Shown here in pieces: positions 1 to 8,552 of a DNA stretch of 64,000 nucleotides. Numbering within the stretch: the first letter of the stretch is position 1; each line of letters opens with the position of its first letter. Below the pieces are notes generated by a model. The model made no database searches and was not told the origin of the DNA. It saw only the letters and a list, made by a program, of their open reading frames with translations. This stretch comes from Methylotenera sp. (lineage in GTDB: Bacteria; Pseudomonadota; Gammaproteobacteria; Burkholderiales; Methylophilaceae). Location of the stretch: contig JAKFVD010000018.1 in NCBI GenBank assembly GCA_021732365.1, positions 62,001 through 126,000 on the forward strand. The letters are read 5' to 3'. The translations under genes and the position numbers were made by a program.

Positions 1-724
1 AATTTTTAGATAAGCCGTTAAACGTGACAAACAACACATCTTCCGCCAATGACGCCATTGAAATATGTTCAGCCTCATCGTATAAAACTTTATCGTAAAT
101 CTCATCGGCAAACACCACCAAACCATGATGACGCGCGATTTCGATAATGCCTTGCAATGTTTCTTTTGGATATAGCGCGCCGGTTGGATTATTCGGATTA
201 ATCACCACGATACCGCGCGTGTTGGCGGTAATCTTTGCTTCAATATCTTTTAAATCGGGTAACCAACCTGTGTTTTCATCACACAGGTAATGACGTGCGG
301 TGCCGCCAGCTAAAGTTACAGCAGCAGTCCATAATGGATAATCTGGCATTGGCACCAACACTTGGTCGCCATTATTCACCAGCGCTTGCATCGCCATCAC
401 AATCAGCTCAGAAACACCGTTGCCGATAATAATGTCGTCTACCGTTACATTGGCAATATGCTTGCTTTGCGTGTAATGCATAATGGCTTTGCGCGGCGCG
501 AATAGGCCTTTTGAATCGGTATAACCGCCCGCGTCACCCATATTGCGAATCACATCCAGCTGAATTTCCTCTGGCACTTCAAAGCCAAATGCAGCAGGAT
601 TACCAATATTCAGCTTAATAATGCGCTGACCTTCTTCTTCCATTTGACGCGCTCGCTGCAACACCGGGCCACGAATATCATAGCAAACGTTAGCGAGCTT
701 ATTGGATTTGAGTAATGGTTGCAT
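1..724 (-). CDS. alaA: Glutamate-pyruvate aminotransferase AlaA, 3' part missing
   Basis: PLP-dependent class I/II aminotransferase that makes alanine from pyruvate and glutamate in the cytosol. The visible 241 codons start MQPLLKSNKLANVCYDIRGP and carry the fold-type I landmarks NIGNPAAFGFEVPEE, GNGVSELI, VLVPMPDYPLWTAAV, INPNNPTGA and FADEIYDKVLYD. The gene leaves the window just after NGLSKN, where the PLP-binding lysine is codon 240. The ATG (722-724) is the first start in frame and gives the usual AlaA/YfbQ N-terminus. It is divergent from the Mth938-like gene, with the shared promoter region at 725-846. Sure of the family; alaA rather than another alanine/aspartate aminotransferase rests on the N-terminus and motif wording. 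Confidence 0.9.
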   Translation of the reverse strand, partial: MQPLLKSNKLANVCYDIRGPVLQRARQMEEEGQRIIKLNIGNPAAFGFEVPEEIQLDVIRNMGDAGGYTDSKGLFAPRKAIMHYTQSKHIANVTVDDIIIGNGVSELIVMAMQALVNNGDQVLVPMPDYPLWTAAVTLAGGTARHYLCDENTGWLPDLKDIEAKITANTRGIVVINPNNPTGALYPKETLQGIIEIARHHGLVVFADEIYDKVLYDEAEHISMASLAEDVLFVTFNGLSKN

Positions 725-846
725 AAAATGGCTAGTTAATCTGTGATTTTGGATAAAATTCGGGTTAAAAAAGGGGTTAAGTACAATCCATCAGTTTACC
801 TTAGAAAAAGGTTTTTCTTCAATCAAAGCCACGCTAAAATAGAAGT

Positions 847-1221
847 ATGAAACTACATTTAACCACCGCAGAAAATCAACACTTAATCACTGGTTACGGC
901 GAAGATTTTATTGAAATTAACAAAAAGCGATATGCACAAAATCTAATCGTGCTGGCGGATCAGTTAATTTTAGATTGGAACGCTACAAGTTTTGCTGAGT
1001 TATCAGCGGAAAATTTCATCGTTATTGCCGATATTAAACCTGAGGTTGTGCTGCTGGGCACTGGCTCAACGCATCGTTTTTTGCATCCCAAAATAACGCA
1101 AAGCCTAACAGAAAACGGCATTCCAATTGAGTGCATGACAACCGCGGCAGCTTGCCGAACCTATAATATTTTAATGAGTGAGGGCCGTAATGTGGCTGCA
1201 GCTTTGCTGGTGCAGGCTTAA
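847..1221 (+). CDS. Mth938-like (DUF498) domain protein
   Basis: A 124-residue protein that is almost entirely one Mth938/DUF498 domain, a small alpha/beta fold of unproven biochemical role; mitochondrial relatives act in complex I assembly. Visible signatures are the GYGEDFIEINKKRY start, a PEVVLLGTG strand, and a C-terminal block with MTTAAACRTYNIL and a GRNVAAALL helix. No signal peptide or membrane segment is seen, so it is cytosolic. It is divergent from alaA and converges on the lipoprotein gene with 1 nt between the stops. Family assignment is firm; function is not known. Confidence 0.85.
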   Translation: MKLHLTTAENQHLITGYGEDFIEINKKRYAQNLIVLADQLILDWNATSFAELSAENFIVIADIKPEVVLLGTGSTHRFLHPKITQSLTENGIPIECMTTAAACRTYNILMSEGRNVAAALLVQA

Positions 1222-1222
1222 G

Positions 1223-1768
1223 TTATTTTGCAGGCGTTAGTGTTAACTGCAAACCCTTATCGGTAATCTGAATATCTTTAGGGCTGTAGGTAGTGCCGCC
1301 AAATTTTAAGTCTTCTGGTTTAACCGTATACAAGGTAATGCCACTTAACACTTGTTTGCCAAGCGTTTTTGTTAATGCGTTAACAATTTCGTTATACTGA
1401 TTATCAGCGCCATCAACATTAAATTGATCAATTTGCGGCTCGTCTAACACAATTGACTGACTCGCCGCATCAAAACGTAATTTGCCCGAAATACCCAGCT
1501 TGCCTGCGACACTTTTACCCAATAACTGACTATTTAAAACCGTATCCAATGTGGTTTGCATGCGGCCTGTTTGTTGATCAAATTTAACAACCGAATTACT
1601 TAAACTCACATCAAACACTTTCAGCAATTGAATCGGCACTGCCAATTTCTCATTCAGCTTTTGCTGAATTTGTGCTTCGGTTACATTCACCGTACGGTCG
1701 CCTAATATTGCGCAACTTGATAAAAAAGCCATCATCAACAACAGACCAATCTGCAAATACATTTTCAT
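1223..1768 (-). CDS. DUF1439 lipoprotein (YceB-like)
   Basis: A 181-residue predicted lipoprotein. The first 18 residues are a lipoprotein signal peptide ending LSSC, so Cys19 would be lipidated after cleavage. The rest is a DUF1439/YceB-like domain (related to BPI/TULIP-type lipid-binding folds) starting TVNVTEAQIQQKLNEKL, with no catalytic motif. The ATG at 1766-1768 is the first good start and directly precedes the signal peptide. It lies 29 nt downstream of the fabB start-to-stop block on the same strand and could be co-transcribed with fabAB, which would suit an envelope lipid role; that link is inference. Confidence 0.75.
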   Translation of the reverse strand: MKMYLQIGLLLMMAFLSSCAILGDRTVNVTEAQIQQKLNEKLAVPIQLLKVFDVSLSNSVVKFDQQTGRMQTTLDTVLNSQLLGKSVAGKLGISGKLRFDAASQSIVLDEPQIDQFNVDGADNQYNEIVNALTKTLGKQVLSGITLYTVKPEDLKFGGTTYSPKDIQITDKGLQLTLTPAK

Positions 1769-1797
1769 GATTAATCTTTTAAATGGCAGGTGAATGA

Positions 1798-3039
1798 CTA
1801 CAAATATTTAGTCGATAAAGTCAGCGTGGCGTTGGTACCGCCAAAACCAAAGCTATTCGATAACGCAGTTTCAATTTTCACATTGTCAATCCGCTCAGTG
1901 ACAATAGGCAAACCAGCGGCAGCGGGGTCCAGCGTTTCAATATTGGCTGACGCGGCGATGAAGTTATTTTCCATCATAATTAAGGTATAAATCGCTTCAT
2001 TCACGCCTGCCGCGCCCAATGCGTGACCTGAAAGTGACTTGGTTGATGCAATAGCTGGTATTGCGCCATATTCGCCACTTGCGAATACAGCATGAATGGC
2101 CTCTAGCTCTTTAGTATCACCCACTGGGGTGCTTGTACCATGTGTATTAATGTAATCCACATGATCAATTTTTTGACCTTCATGCGTGTGTAAAGCCAGC
2201 TTCATGCAACGCTGTGCGCCTTCGCCGCTTGGCGCTACCATATCGTAGCCATCGGATGTTGCACCGTAACCAATCACTTCTGCATAAATTTTTGCGCCAC
2301 GGGCTTTAGCATGTTCATATTCTTCCAATACCACAATGCCACCACCGCCTGAAATCACAAAACCGTCACGGTTTGCGTCATAAGTACGTGATGCTTTATC
2401 AGGCGTATCATTATATTTGCTGGACATCGCACCCATCGCATCAAACAAATAAGATAAGCTCCAATGCTCCTCTTCACCGCCACCAGCAAATACGATATCT
2501 TGTTTACCCAATTGGATTTGCTCAACACCAGCGCCTATACAGTGCGCGCTTGTAGAACAGGCTGAACTGATGCCGTAATTAACGCCCTTGATTTTGGCAC
2601 CCGTAGCAAGAGTAGCAACAATGCCGCTACACATAGCTTTAGTAACCATATAAGGACCAACACGGCGTATACCTTTTTCGGCTAGTACGCGGTTGCTTTC
2701 TTCGATACTTTCTGTTGAAGGCCCGCCACCGCCAACAATAATACCAGTGCGCACATTTGAAACCAGACTTTCATCCAACGCTGCATCGGCAATCGCTTCT
2801 TGCAATGCAATCCAAGCATAAGCATGGCCTTTAGCCATAAAGCGCATTAATTTGCGATCGATTAATTCCTGCACATCTAGCTTGACCGAACCCGCAACCT
2901 GCGAGCGCATTCCGCGCTCAGCATATTCTGGCTGAAAACTAATACCAGACTTTCCTTCGTACAAACTTTTCTGTACCTCTGTTTTATTGTTACCTAGGCT
3001 GGATACGATGCCAAACCCGGTGATTACGACACGACGCAT
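1798..3039 (-). CDS. fabB: Beta-ketoacyl-ACP synthase I FabB
   Basis: Condensing enzyme of type II fatty acid synthesis, needed to elongate the cis-3-decenoyl-ACP produced by FabA. At 413 residues it is slightly longer than E. coli FabB. The thiolase-fold catalytic set is complete: Cys161 in [11 protein letters not shown], His300 in [12 protein letters not shown], Lys334 and His339 in [14 protein letters not shown]. The start [16 protein letters not shown] is canonical. It lies 59 nt downstream of fabA on the same strand, the classical fabAB arrangement. This order distinguishes it from FabF, as does the fabA partner. Confidence 0.95.
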   Translation of the reverse strand: MRRVVITGFGIVSSLGNNKTEVQKSLYEGKSGISFQPEYAERGMRSQVAGSVKLDVQELIDRKLMRFMAKGHAYAWIALQEAIADAALDESLVSNVRTGIIVGGGGPSTESIEESNRVLAEKGIRRVGPYMVTKAMCSGIVATLATGAKIKGVNYGISSACSTSAHCIGAGVEQIQLGKQDIVFAGGGEEEHWSLSYLFDAMGAMSSKYNDTPDKASRTYDANRDGFVISGGGGIVVLEEYEHAKARGAKIYAEVIGYGATSDGYDMVAPSGEGAQRCMKLALHTHEGQKIDHVDYINTHGTSTPVGDTKELEAIHAVFASGEYGAIPAIASTKSLSGHALGAAGVNEAIYTLIMMENNFIAASANIETLDPAAAGLPIVTERIDNVKIETALSNSFGFGGTNATLTLSTKYL

Positions 3040-3098
3040 TGCGTGTTCTCCTCAAAAATTTTCTTTATTGTGCATTCAAAATACGGATAAAAACCGCG

Positions 3099-3614
3099 TT
3101 AAAAATTATCTGTTCGCGTAAACAGGCCTACACGCAAATCATTGGCGGCGTATATTTCACGACCATCTAATGACATCGTCGCATCTGCAATCCCCATCAC
3201 CAATTTACGCATCATCACGCGTTTTAAATCAATGGTATAAGTGGCCATTTTAGCGGTTGGCAACACTTGCCCGCTAAATTTCACCTCGCCAGCCCCTAGC
3301 GCACGACCACGTCCTGGCCCACCCATCCAACCTAAGTAAAAACCAACCAATTGCCACATAGCGTCTAAGCCCAAGCAACCTGGCATGACGGGGTCACCTG
3401 TAAAATGGCAATCAAAAAACCATAAATCAGGACGAATATCGAGTTCTGCAACAATCTGTCCATGTCCGTATTTGCCATCACCCTCAGTAATTTTAACAAT
3501 ACGATCAAACATCAACATTGGCGGCAAAGGTAGCTGCGCATTGCCTGCACCAAACATTTCCCCCCGTCCACACTTTAGTAATTCCTCTTTGGTAAAGCTA
3601 TTTTGTTTAGTCAT
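3099..3614 (-). CDS. fabA: 3-hydroxydecanoyl-ACP dehydratase/isomerase FabA
   Basis: Dehydrates 3-hydroxydecanoyl-ACP and isomerises trans-2 to cis-3-decenoyl-ACP, the step that introduces the double bond in anaerobic unsaturated fatty acid synthesis. It has 171 residues, the normal FabA size. The hot-dog active site is intact: His70 in [15 protein letters not shown] and Asp84 in [10 protein letters not shown], the same numbering as E. coli. It is the first gene of the fabA-fabB operon. A TATAAT on the minus strand (3631-3636) lies very close to the ATG and could be its -10 box, leaving a very short leader; this is only suggestive. Confidence 0.96.
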   Translation of the reverse strand: MTKQNSFTKEELLKCGRGEMFGAGNAQLPLPPMLMFDRIVKITEGDGKYGHGQIVAELDIRPDLWFFDCHFTGDPVMPGCLGLDAMWQLVGFYLGWMGGPGRGRALGAGEVKFSGQVLPTAKMATYTIDLKRVMMRKLVMGIADATMSLDGREIYAANDLRVGLFTRTDNF

Positions 3615-3753
3615 TTAATTTGGACTTTTAATTATATTGATAGGATATATGCTATTTTCGCTGGAAATTGCATTTTGCGAAAGCCTTATCTCAGCGACAT
3701 ATCCAAAAATAATATCATTGCGCTAAATATCTGATCGCAATTTATATCGAGTT

Positions 3754-4794
3754 TTAGTCAAAAAACTTATCGCTTTTTATCAGCATTTGTTGTTTAGCAA
3801 GGCTTTTTAACTCGATTGGGCTCAGGCCAAAACGTTTTTTAAATGATCGACTAAAATGCGACATATCGTTAAATCCCCATTTAAATGCAATGATTGATAT
3901 TGGGTAATTGTTCAAAGCAATTAATTCTTTATAGCATTTTTCTAAGCGGCATGCCCACACATAGCGCATCAATGAAGTATGCTCATCTTTAAATAAATCA
4001 TTCATGTAACGTGCTGAAAATCGCGTTCCTGCCGCGATCATCGGGGTATCCAGTTGCGCATCCGCTAAGTATCGGGCTATAAAATCTTTAACAATTTTTA
4101 ACGAAATTGAGCGGCTGCGGCAAAGATTAAAATTTTGCGGGCGCACCGATGTAAACGCTAAAGTCAGTAAATCTAGCGATTGTTCTGACAGCGCATAAAA
4201 ATCATCTGCTGGCACATTTGCCACTTGATTAACTGCAGATTGAATAAAATGGGTTGCCACAGCGCCCATGCCCGCCTGCCCTGACACTTTTATCGCTGTG
4301 CAATGCTCAATACCTGCAACGCTATCGCGCATTAAGCTGCGTGGAATTGATACCAGTAGCTTAGAAAATCCACGAGAAGATTGAATGCGATGTGGCTTAG
4401 TCGCATCGTAGATAGTCATATCATTAGGCTGCAGAAACACCTCACGCCCATTCTGTTCAAGCAGATAACTGCCAGTAAGCAAAATTACCGCTAAATAATT
4501 ATCTTGGCTGCTGTGAAAAGGCTCACATGACTGCTTTTCGATGGTTAAACCACGCGATTGAATGGAAGACAGACGTAAGTTTTGCCATGCATAAAAAGTA
4601 GTTTCATTAAATAAATCACCATCTGCAGGCGGCGTTACTTCAACACGTGTGTACTCTTGGCAAATCATGTCTTGCAGCCAATCTCGCCTATCACGCGCTC
4701 GCACACCCACGGTTGAAAGCTTTAAGCCTTTTGCTGCTGATTTGGCGTGATTTAAATAGGCTGCGCTAGAAAATGACTGGCTGTGATTAAGCAT
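3754..4794 (-). CDS. AraC-family transcriptional regulator
   Basis: DNA-binding regulator of about 346 residues. The N-terminal two thirds resemble the AraC-binding-like domain of FeaR-type regulators (TTFYAWQNLRLSSIQSRG, then a cupin-like NYLAVILLTGSYLLEQNGR stretch and PNDMTIYDATKPHRI). The last ~100 residues are the double helix-turn-helix AraC domain, ending in the signature FKWGFNDMSHFSRSFKKRFG and SPIELK. In-frame starts also exist at 4827 (ATG) and 4833 (TTG); 4794 is preferred because an AAAAGG ribosome-binding site lies about 8 nt upstream. It is divergent from the 4969 membrane-protein gene, so that gene, the MxaL paralogue and possibly the mxa cluster are natural targets (inference). 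The ligand is unknown. Confidence 0.85.
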   Translation of the reverse strand: MLNHSQSFSSAAYLNHAKSAAKGLKLSTVGVRARDRRDWLQDMICQEYTRVEVTPPADGDLFNETTFYAWQNLRLSSIQSRGLTIEKQSCEPFHSSQDNYLAVILLTGSYLLEQNGREVFLQPNDMTIYDATKPHRIQSSRGFSKLLVSIPRSLMRDSVAGIEHCTAIKVSGQAGMGAVATHFIQSAVNQVANVPADDFYALSEQSLDLLTLAFTSVRPQNFNLCRSRSISLKIVKDFIARYLADAQLDTPMIAAGTRFSARYMNDLFKDEHTSLMRYVWACRLEKCYKELIALNNYPISIIAFKWGFNDMSHFSRSFKKRFGLSPIELKSLAKQQMLIKSDKFFD

Positions 4795-4968
4795 TGCAAT
4801 AAGCCTTTTCGGATGTCTATTCACCATTAACAATCATATTAAAAGTTGTTGTTGGGTATGTAAACAAGCAAAACACCGTTTCAGTCAAGTCATCGCGCCG
4901 TTTGGGCACAGCATATTAAAACCAGCCAACTTACACTGCAAAAAAATATCAACCTAAGGGAGATAGCA

Positions 4969-5424
4969 ATGCAACAAATCGACAATCATGCTGGCAATAT
5001 CGTGTTAATTAGAGGCGCTGCCTTGCGGATGCTAATGGCGCTATTACTTGCATGGTGTATGGTAGGCTTAAACTTTGGTGTAGCACCGCTTAAAGCTTTA
5101 TTTGCAGGAAAATTTATGCGTTTGTTGCAAGCGCATATTGATTTCTTGCTAATGAGTGCACTTATTTTAGGCTATTACGCGGCAAAAATACCATTGCCTT
5201 GCAGTGTGCGCTGGGCAATGGTGGTAGGTGCGTTTACCAACTCCAGCCTGTTTTTACTCATGTCAATATTCCCAATTTTAGACAATCCCAAACTACCGCC
5301 GCCGCCAATATTCCAGTGGTACTTATTTGCAAGCCTGATTACAACTAGTTATGGCTTTGGCAAAGGTGCAGTCATTATTCTTAAATCTACACTTAAATCT
5401 AAGCCTGGACCTAAGCTCGAATAA
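4969..5424 (+). CDS. Small four-helix membrane protein of unknown function
   Basis: A 151-residue integral membrane protein not confidently recognised. Four hydrophobic segments lie at about residues 17-37, 52-70, 80-100 and 115-137. Polar residues within membranes stand out: LLQAHIDFLLMSALILGYY in helix 2 and FTNSSLFLL in helix 3, plus a PKLPPPPIFQWY loop before helix 4. This His/Asn pattern distantly recalls the four-helix styrene oxide isomerase / hydroxylaminobenzene mutase type fold, but that is a weak guess. An AAGGGAGA ribosome-binding site precedes the ATG. It is divergent from the AraC-type gene and 26 nt upstream of the MxaL-like gene, so probably co-transcribed with it. Confidence 0.65.
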   Translation: MQQIDNHAGNIVLIRGAALRMLMALLLAWCMVGLNFGVAPLKALFAGKFMRLLQAHIDFLLMSALILGYYAAKIPLPCSVRWAMVVGAFTNSSLFLLMSIFPILDNPKLPPPPIFQWYLFASLITTSYGFGKGAVIILKSTLKSKPGPKLE

Positions 5425-5450
5425 ATCAATTTCTAAGCAAACCAATATTC

Positions 5451-6419
5451 ATGCGCTTTTTAGCCTATATTAAGCACAATCACGAAACTATTTGCTTAGT
5501 TTTTGCGCTAATGTTTTTGTTAATTGCAATCAGCAAGCCTTACATTAATATCCAGCAGACGTTAAAAAGTACGCTTTTTATTGTGGATGTCACGCAAAGT
5601 ATGAACGTGCCAGATATGCGTTTATCTGGCAAGCCAATTAGTAGGCTGGAATACACCAAGGATTTGTTAAAAAGTACGGTAAAAAATCTTCCGTGTGGCT
5701 CTCAAGTTGGGTTGGGTGTATTTTTTAAAACCACGGCTACACTACTCTATGCGCCGATAGAGACCTGCGCCAATTACCATGTACTTTGGGATACGATAGA
5801 CCATTTAGACTGGCGCATGGCGTCACAAGGTAATAGCAATATACGTATAGGTCTTTTATCGATTGAATCGCTTTTAGTAACCAATGGTGATGGTATCGCT
5901 CAAGTGGTTTTTATGACGGACGGCCAAGAGGCAGCGCCGCTGAATATTTTTACCAAAGTGAGCATGACTAAATGGCAAGGCAAGCAGCCTTTACTGATTG
6001 TGGGCTTAGGCAACGAAAACCCATCACCTATCCCAAAGCTAGATGATAAAAACGCGGTGATTGGTTATTGGTCTACCGATGCAATAAAGCTGAACCCCGC
6101 TTCAAACATTGATGAAGGCCATAACGGCGGCAGAGATAATTCGATTGCAACTGAGCCTTATGAATATTATTTATCGCAGCTAGATGAACAGTATTTAAAA
6201 GAGTTAAGCACAGAAATTGGTGCAAAATACAGTAAAGCTGGCTCAGCTAAAGCATTAATCACGGCAATAAATGAGCAGCCATCCAATAGTCAATTTAGTA
6301 CCAAACTGCCTTTAGATTGGCTATTTGCCACAATCGCATTTTTGTTGGTGATTGCAAGCTATATTCCAGATATGATGTTTAGGATTGGCAGGCAAAATAA
6401 TATCCCCCCAAAACCATAA
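5451..6419 (+). CDS. VWA-domain membrane protein, paralogue of MxaL
   Basis: A 322-residue protein with one N-terminal membrane segment (about 14-30), a periplasmic von Willebrand A domain and a C-terminal membrane segment (about 290-308). The metal-ion site reads D46-V-T48-Q-S50, with Thr replacing the usual first Ser, and a later MTDGQE loop. It matches MxaL (11141) nearly end to end: both have LPCG/MPCG-(S/T)-QVG, APIETC/TPIEVC, DTIDHLDWR, IPKLD-(D/E)-(K/N) and VIGYWS. It is therefore a duplicate of the methanol dehydrogenase maturation protein MxaL, placed upstream of moxR rather than in the usual last position. Its specific role is unknown; duplication for a second dehydrogenase is inference. 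Confidence 0.85.
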   Translation: MRFLAYIKHNHETICLVFALMFLLIAISKPYINIQQTLKSTLFIVDVTQSMNVPDMRLSGKPISRLEYTKDLLKSTVKNLPCGSQVGLGVFFKTTATLLYAPIETCANYHVLWDTIDHLDWRMASQGNSNIRIGLLSIESLLVTNGDGIAQVVFMTDGQEAAPLNIFTKVSMTKWQGKQPLLIVGLGNENPSPIPKLDDKNAVIGYWSTDAIKLNPASNIDEGHNGGRDNSIATEPYEYYLSQLDEQYLKELSTEIGAKYSKAGSAKALITAINEQPSNSQFSTKLPLDWLFATIAFLLVIASYIPDMMFRIGRQNNIPPKP

Positions 6420-6570
6420 ATGCAGCAAAACTATACAAACCTGTATACACTTTATTAAAATTCATTTATATTGTTAACAAATTGTAAGTAATCGTATCTA
6501 GCGACGATATTAAATTAAGATTAACGAATTAACCCTCTTTACTGAATCATTTAAATTTAGGAAAAACTCA

Positions 6571-7587
6571 ATGAGTGACCGTCTTTTAGCCGACTGGCGT
6601 CAACATGCGCTGACTTTAGAAACCGAAGTGAACAAAGTAGTGGTTGGTCAGCATAACCCTGTTCGCTTAATCACAATTGCGATTTTTGCGCGTGGCCATG
6701 TATTGCTTGAGGGTGATGTTGGTGTGGGCAAAACTACCCTGCTGCGGGCTTTTACACGCGGGATTGGCGGCGGCTATCAGCGTATTGAGGGCACCATTGA
6801 CTTAATGCCTAACGATTTGGTGTACCACACCTATTTGGGTGAAGACGGTAAGCCGCATGTAAGCGCTGGCCCACTTTTGATGTCTGGTGAAAATCTATCC
6901 GTATTTTTCTTTAACGAGATTAACCGCGCGCGCCCGCAAGTGCACTCTTTGCTGTTGCGCGTGATGGCAGAACGCACATTATCTGCGTTTAATAAAGAGC
7001 ACACATTCCCGCATATGATTGTGTTTGCAGACCGCAACCAAGTGGAAAAAGAAGAAACTTTTGAAATTCCATCGGCGGCGCGTGACCGTTTTATGATGGA
7101 AATTCCAATTGTGGTACCAAATGACGATGACATCATGTCTGGCCTGATGTTTGATACGCGCTTCCATAATGTGGATGCATTAATCGATACGGTTAAACCT
7201 GACGTACTTAAATTTGATGAATTAAATGCGTTTTCTGGCGTGATTCAAAAAAGTGTTGAAGCCTCAAAAACACTGGAAAAATATGCGTTAAATCTTTGGA
7301 AAGCTACACGTAAACCAACTGATTTTGGTGTAAAAGTCACCAATGTCGATATGAATCGCTTAGTGCTTGCAGGTGCCAGCCCACGCGGCATGAGTATGAT
7401 GTTACGCGCGGCGCGCGTGAATGCTTGGTTGAATGAGCGCACGGCGATTACACCAGAAGATATTCATGCAGTATTTCACGAAACAGTTGCGCATCGCCTA
7501 GTTTTCAGCCCAGTTTATGAAATGCGCCGCACAGAAATCGCACGCGAAATGCTGAGCAATATTATCAACGCCGTTGCTGCGCCTTGA
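6571..7587 (+). CDS. mxaR: MoxR-type AAA+ ATPase MxaR
   Basis: MoxR-family AAA+ ATPase thought to act as a chaperone in assembly or activation of methanol dehydrogenase with its VWA partners. Of 338 residues, Walker A is GDVGVGKTT at 48-56, Walker B is VFFFNEIN at 111-118 with catalytic Glu116, and the sensor-1 region is VFADRNQVEKEETFEIP followed by the arginine-finger-like AARDRF. Asn115 stands where MoxR proteins usually have Asp (LDEIN), and ADRNQ replaces the usual ATQNP. First gene of a tight mxaRSACKL run. The 151-nt upstream gap is AT-rich and probably holds the promoter. Confidence 0.9.
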   Translation: MSDRLLADWRQHALTLETEVNKVVVGQHNPVRLITIAIFARGHVLLEGDVGVGKTTLLRAFTRGIGGGYQRIEGTIDLMPNDLVYHTYLGEDGKPHVSAGPLLMSGENLSVFFFNEINRARPQVHSLLLRVMAERTLSAFNKEHTFPHMIVFADRNQVEKEETFEIPSAARDRFMMEIPIVVPNDDDIMSGLMFDTRFHNVDALIDTVKPDVLKFDELNAFSGVIQKSVEASKTLEKYALNLWKATRKPTDFGVKVTNVDMNRLVLAGASPRGMSMMLRAARVNAWLNERTAITPEDIHAVFHETVAHRLVFSPVYEMRRTEIAREMLSNIINAVAAP

Positions 7588-7634
7588 CCTGCAACTTAAC
7601 CATTAAAATCATTGAATAATGGCGACGATTAATA

Positions 7635-8513
7635 ATGTCTATCGAAAACATCAAAGAGTTTAGCTACCACATCGGTTGGCGTAACCGTGGCCGCCACCCA
7701 GGTCGGCACGCCAGTACGCAGCGTGGTATGGGTATGGAGTTTATCGGTCATACCTCGTTAATCAGCTATCCTGATCCACGCCGTATCGATTTGCGCCAAA
7801 CCATTCGCGACCCGATGGAGCAAGTGTATGTGCGCTTATTCAACCAAAAAAGTGCAACGCCTGTTTTTGTGATTTGCGATTTATCGGGCAGTATGAATTT
7901 TGGTGGCCAAGTAAATGGAAAGCATGAACGCAAAATTCGTAAAGCGGCCGATATCGCAGAATCAATTGCGCGTTCCGCGACCAGAAATTCTGACCCGTTT
8001 GGTTTTGTGGGCTTTGACGAAATAGTCCGCGAAGATTGGATTAGCACGGCATCTTTTAAATCGCAGCGCGCAATTGAATTAGCCGAACGCTTAAAAGAAT
8101 ATCATCCTGAGCCAGTTTCTGGCAGCGGCATTGCCGATGTTTGGCGTTATTTGCCGCGTGAGCGCTCATTGGTTTTTTTGATTTCTGACTTTCATATGCC
8201 GTTAAAAGAATTAGAAAGCTCTTTGGCGAACTTACTGCGCCACCATATTGTGCCAGTGGTTTTGTGGGATGCAGACGAATATAAAAATCTGCCAGAGTTT
8301 GGTATTACTGCAGTCACAGACCCTGAAACAGGCGCAAAACGTACCCTATTTTTGCGCAAAGAATATCGCGACAAAATCATTGCTTCATTTGAAGCGCGCC
8401 GTGAGGCGATTTACAAATTGTTTATGCAGTTCGATATGCCACCGTTTTATGTGGAGGGTGACTTTGATGCAGATGCCTTAACTGAATATTTCCATCAATT
8501 TGTTGCCGCTTAA
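7635..8513 (+). CDS. mxaS: DUF58 / VWA-like protein MxaS
   Basis: A 292-residue DUF58-family protein, the usual partner of a MoxR ATPase, here MxaS of the methanol dehydrogenase accessory set. It opens with a charged segment rich in Arg (GWRNRGRHPGRHAS) and the conserved RRIDLRQTIRDPMEQVYVR block before a VWA-like core whose metal site is D82-L-S84-G-S86-M. A second metal-loop region reads FLISDFHMP. No signal peptide or membrane segment is visible, so it probably works on the cytosolic side with MxaR. It lies 47 nt after mxaR. Confidence 0.9.
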   Translation: MSIENIKEFSYHIGWRNRGRHPGRHASTQRGMGMEFIGHTSLISYPDPRRIDLRQTIRDPMEQVYVRLFNQKSATPVFVICDLSGSMNFGGQVNGKHERKIRKAADIAESIARSATRNSDPFGFVGFDEIVREDWISTASFKSQRAIELAERLKEYHPEPVSGSGIADVWRYLPRERSLVFLISDFHMPLKELESSLANLLRHHIVPVVLWDADEYKNLPEFGITAVTDPETGAKRTLFLRKEYRDKIIASFEARREAIYKLFMQFDMPPFYVEGDFDADALTEYFHQFVAA

Positions 8514-8552
8514 CAATTATTGCTACTTAACTATCATTTAAGTCTTAAATTT

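Noticed and set aside
235..429. Plus-strand open frame of 64 codons inside alaA
   Set aside because: It lies wholly within the coding sequence of the aminotransferase on the other strand and has no recognisable domain or ribosome-binding site.
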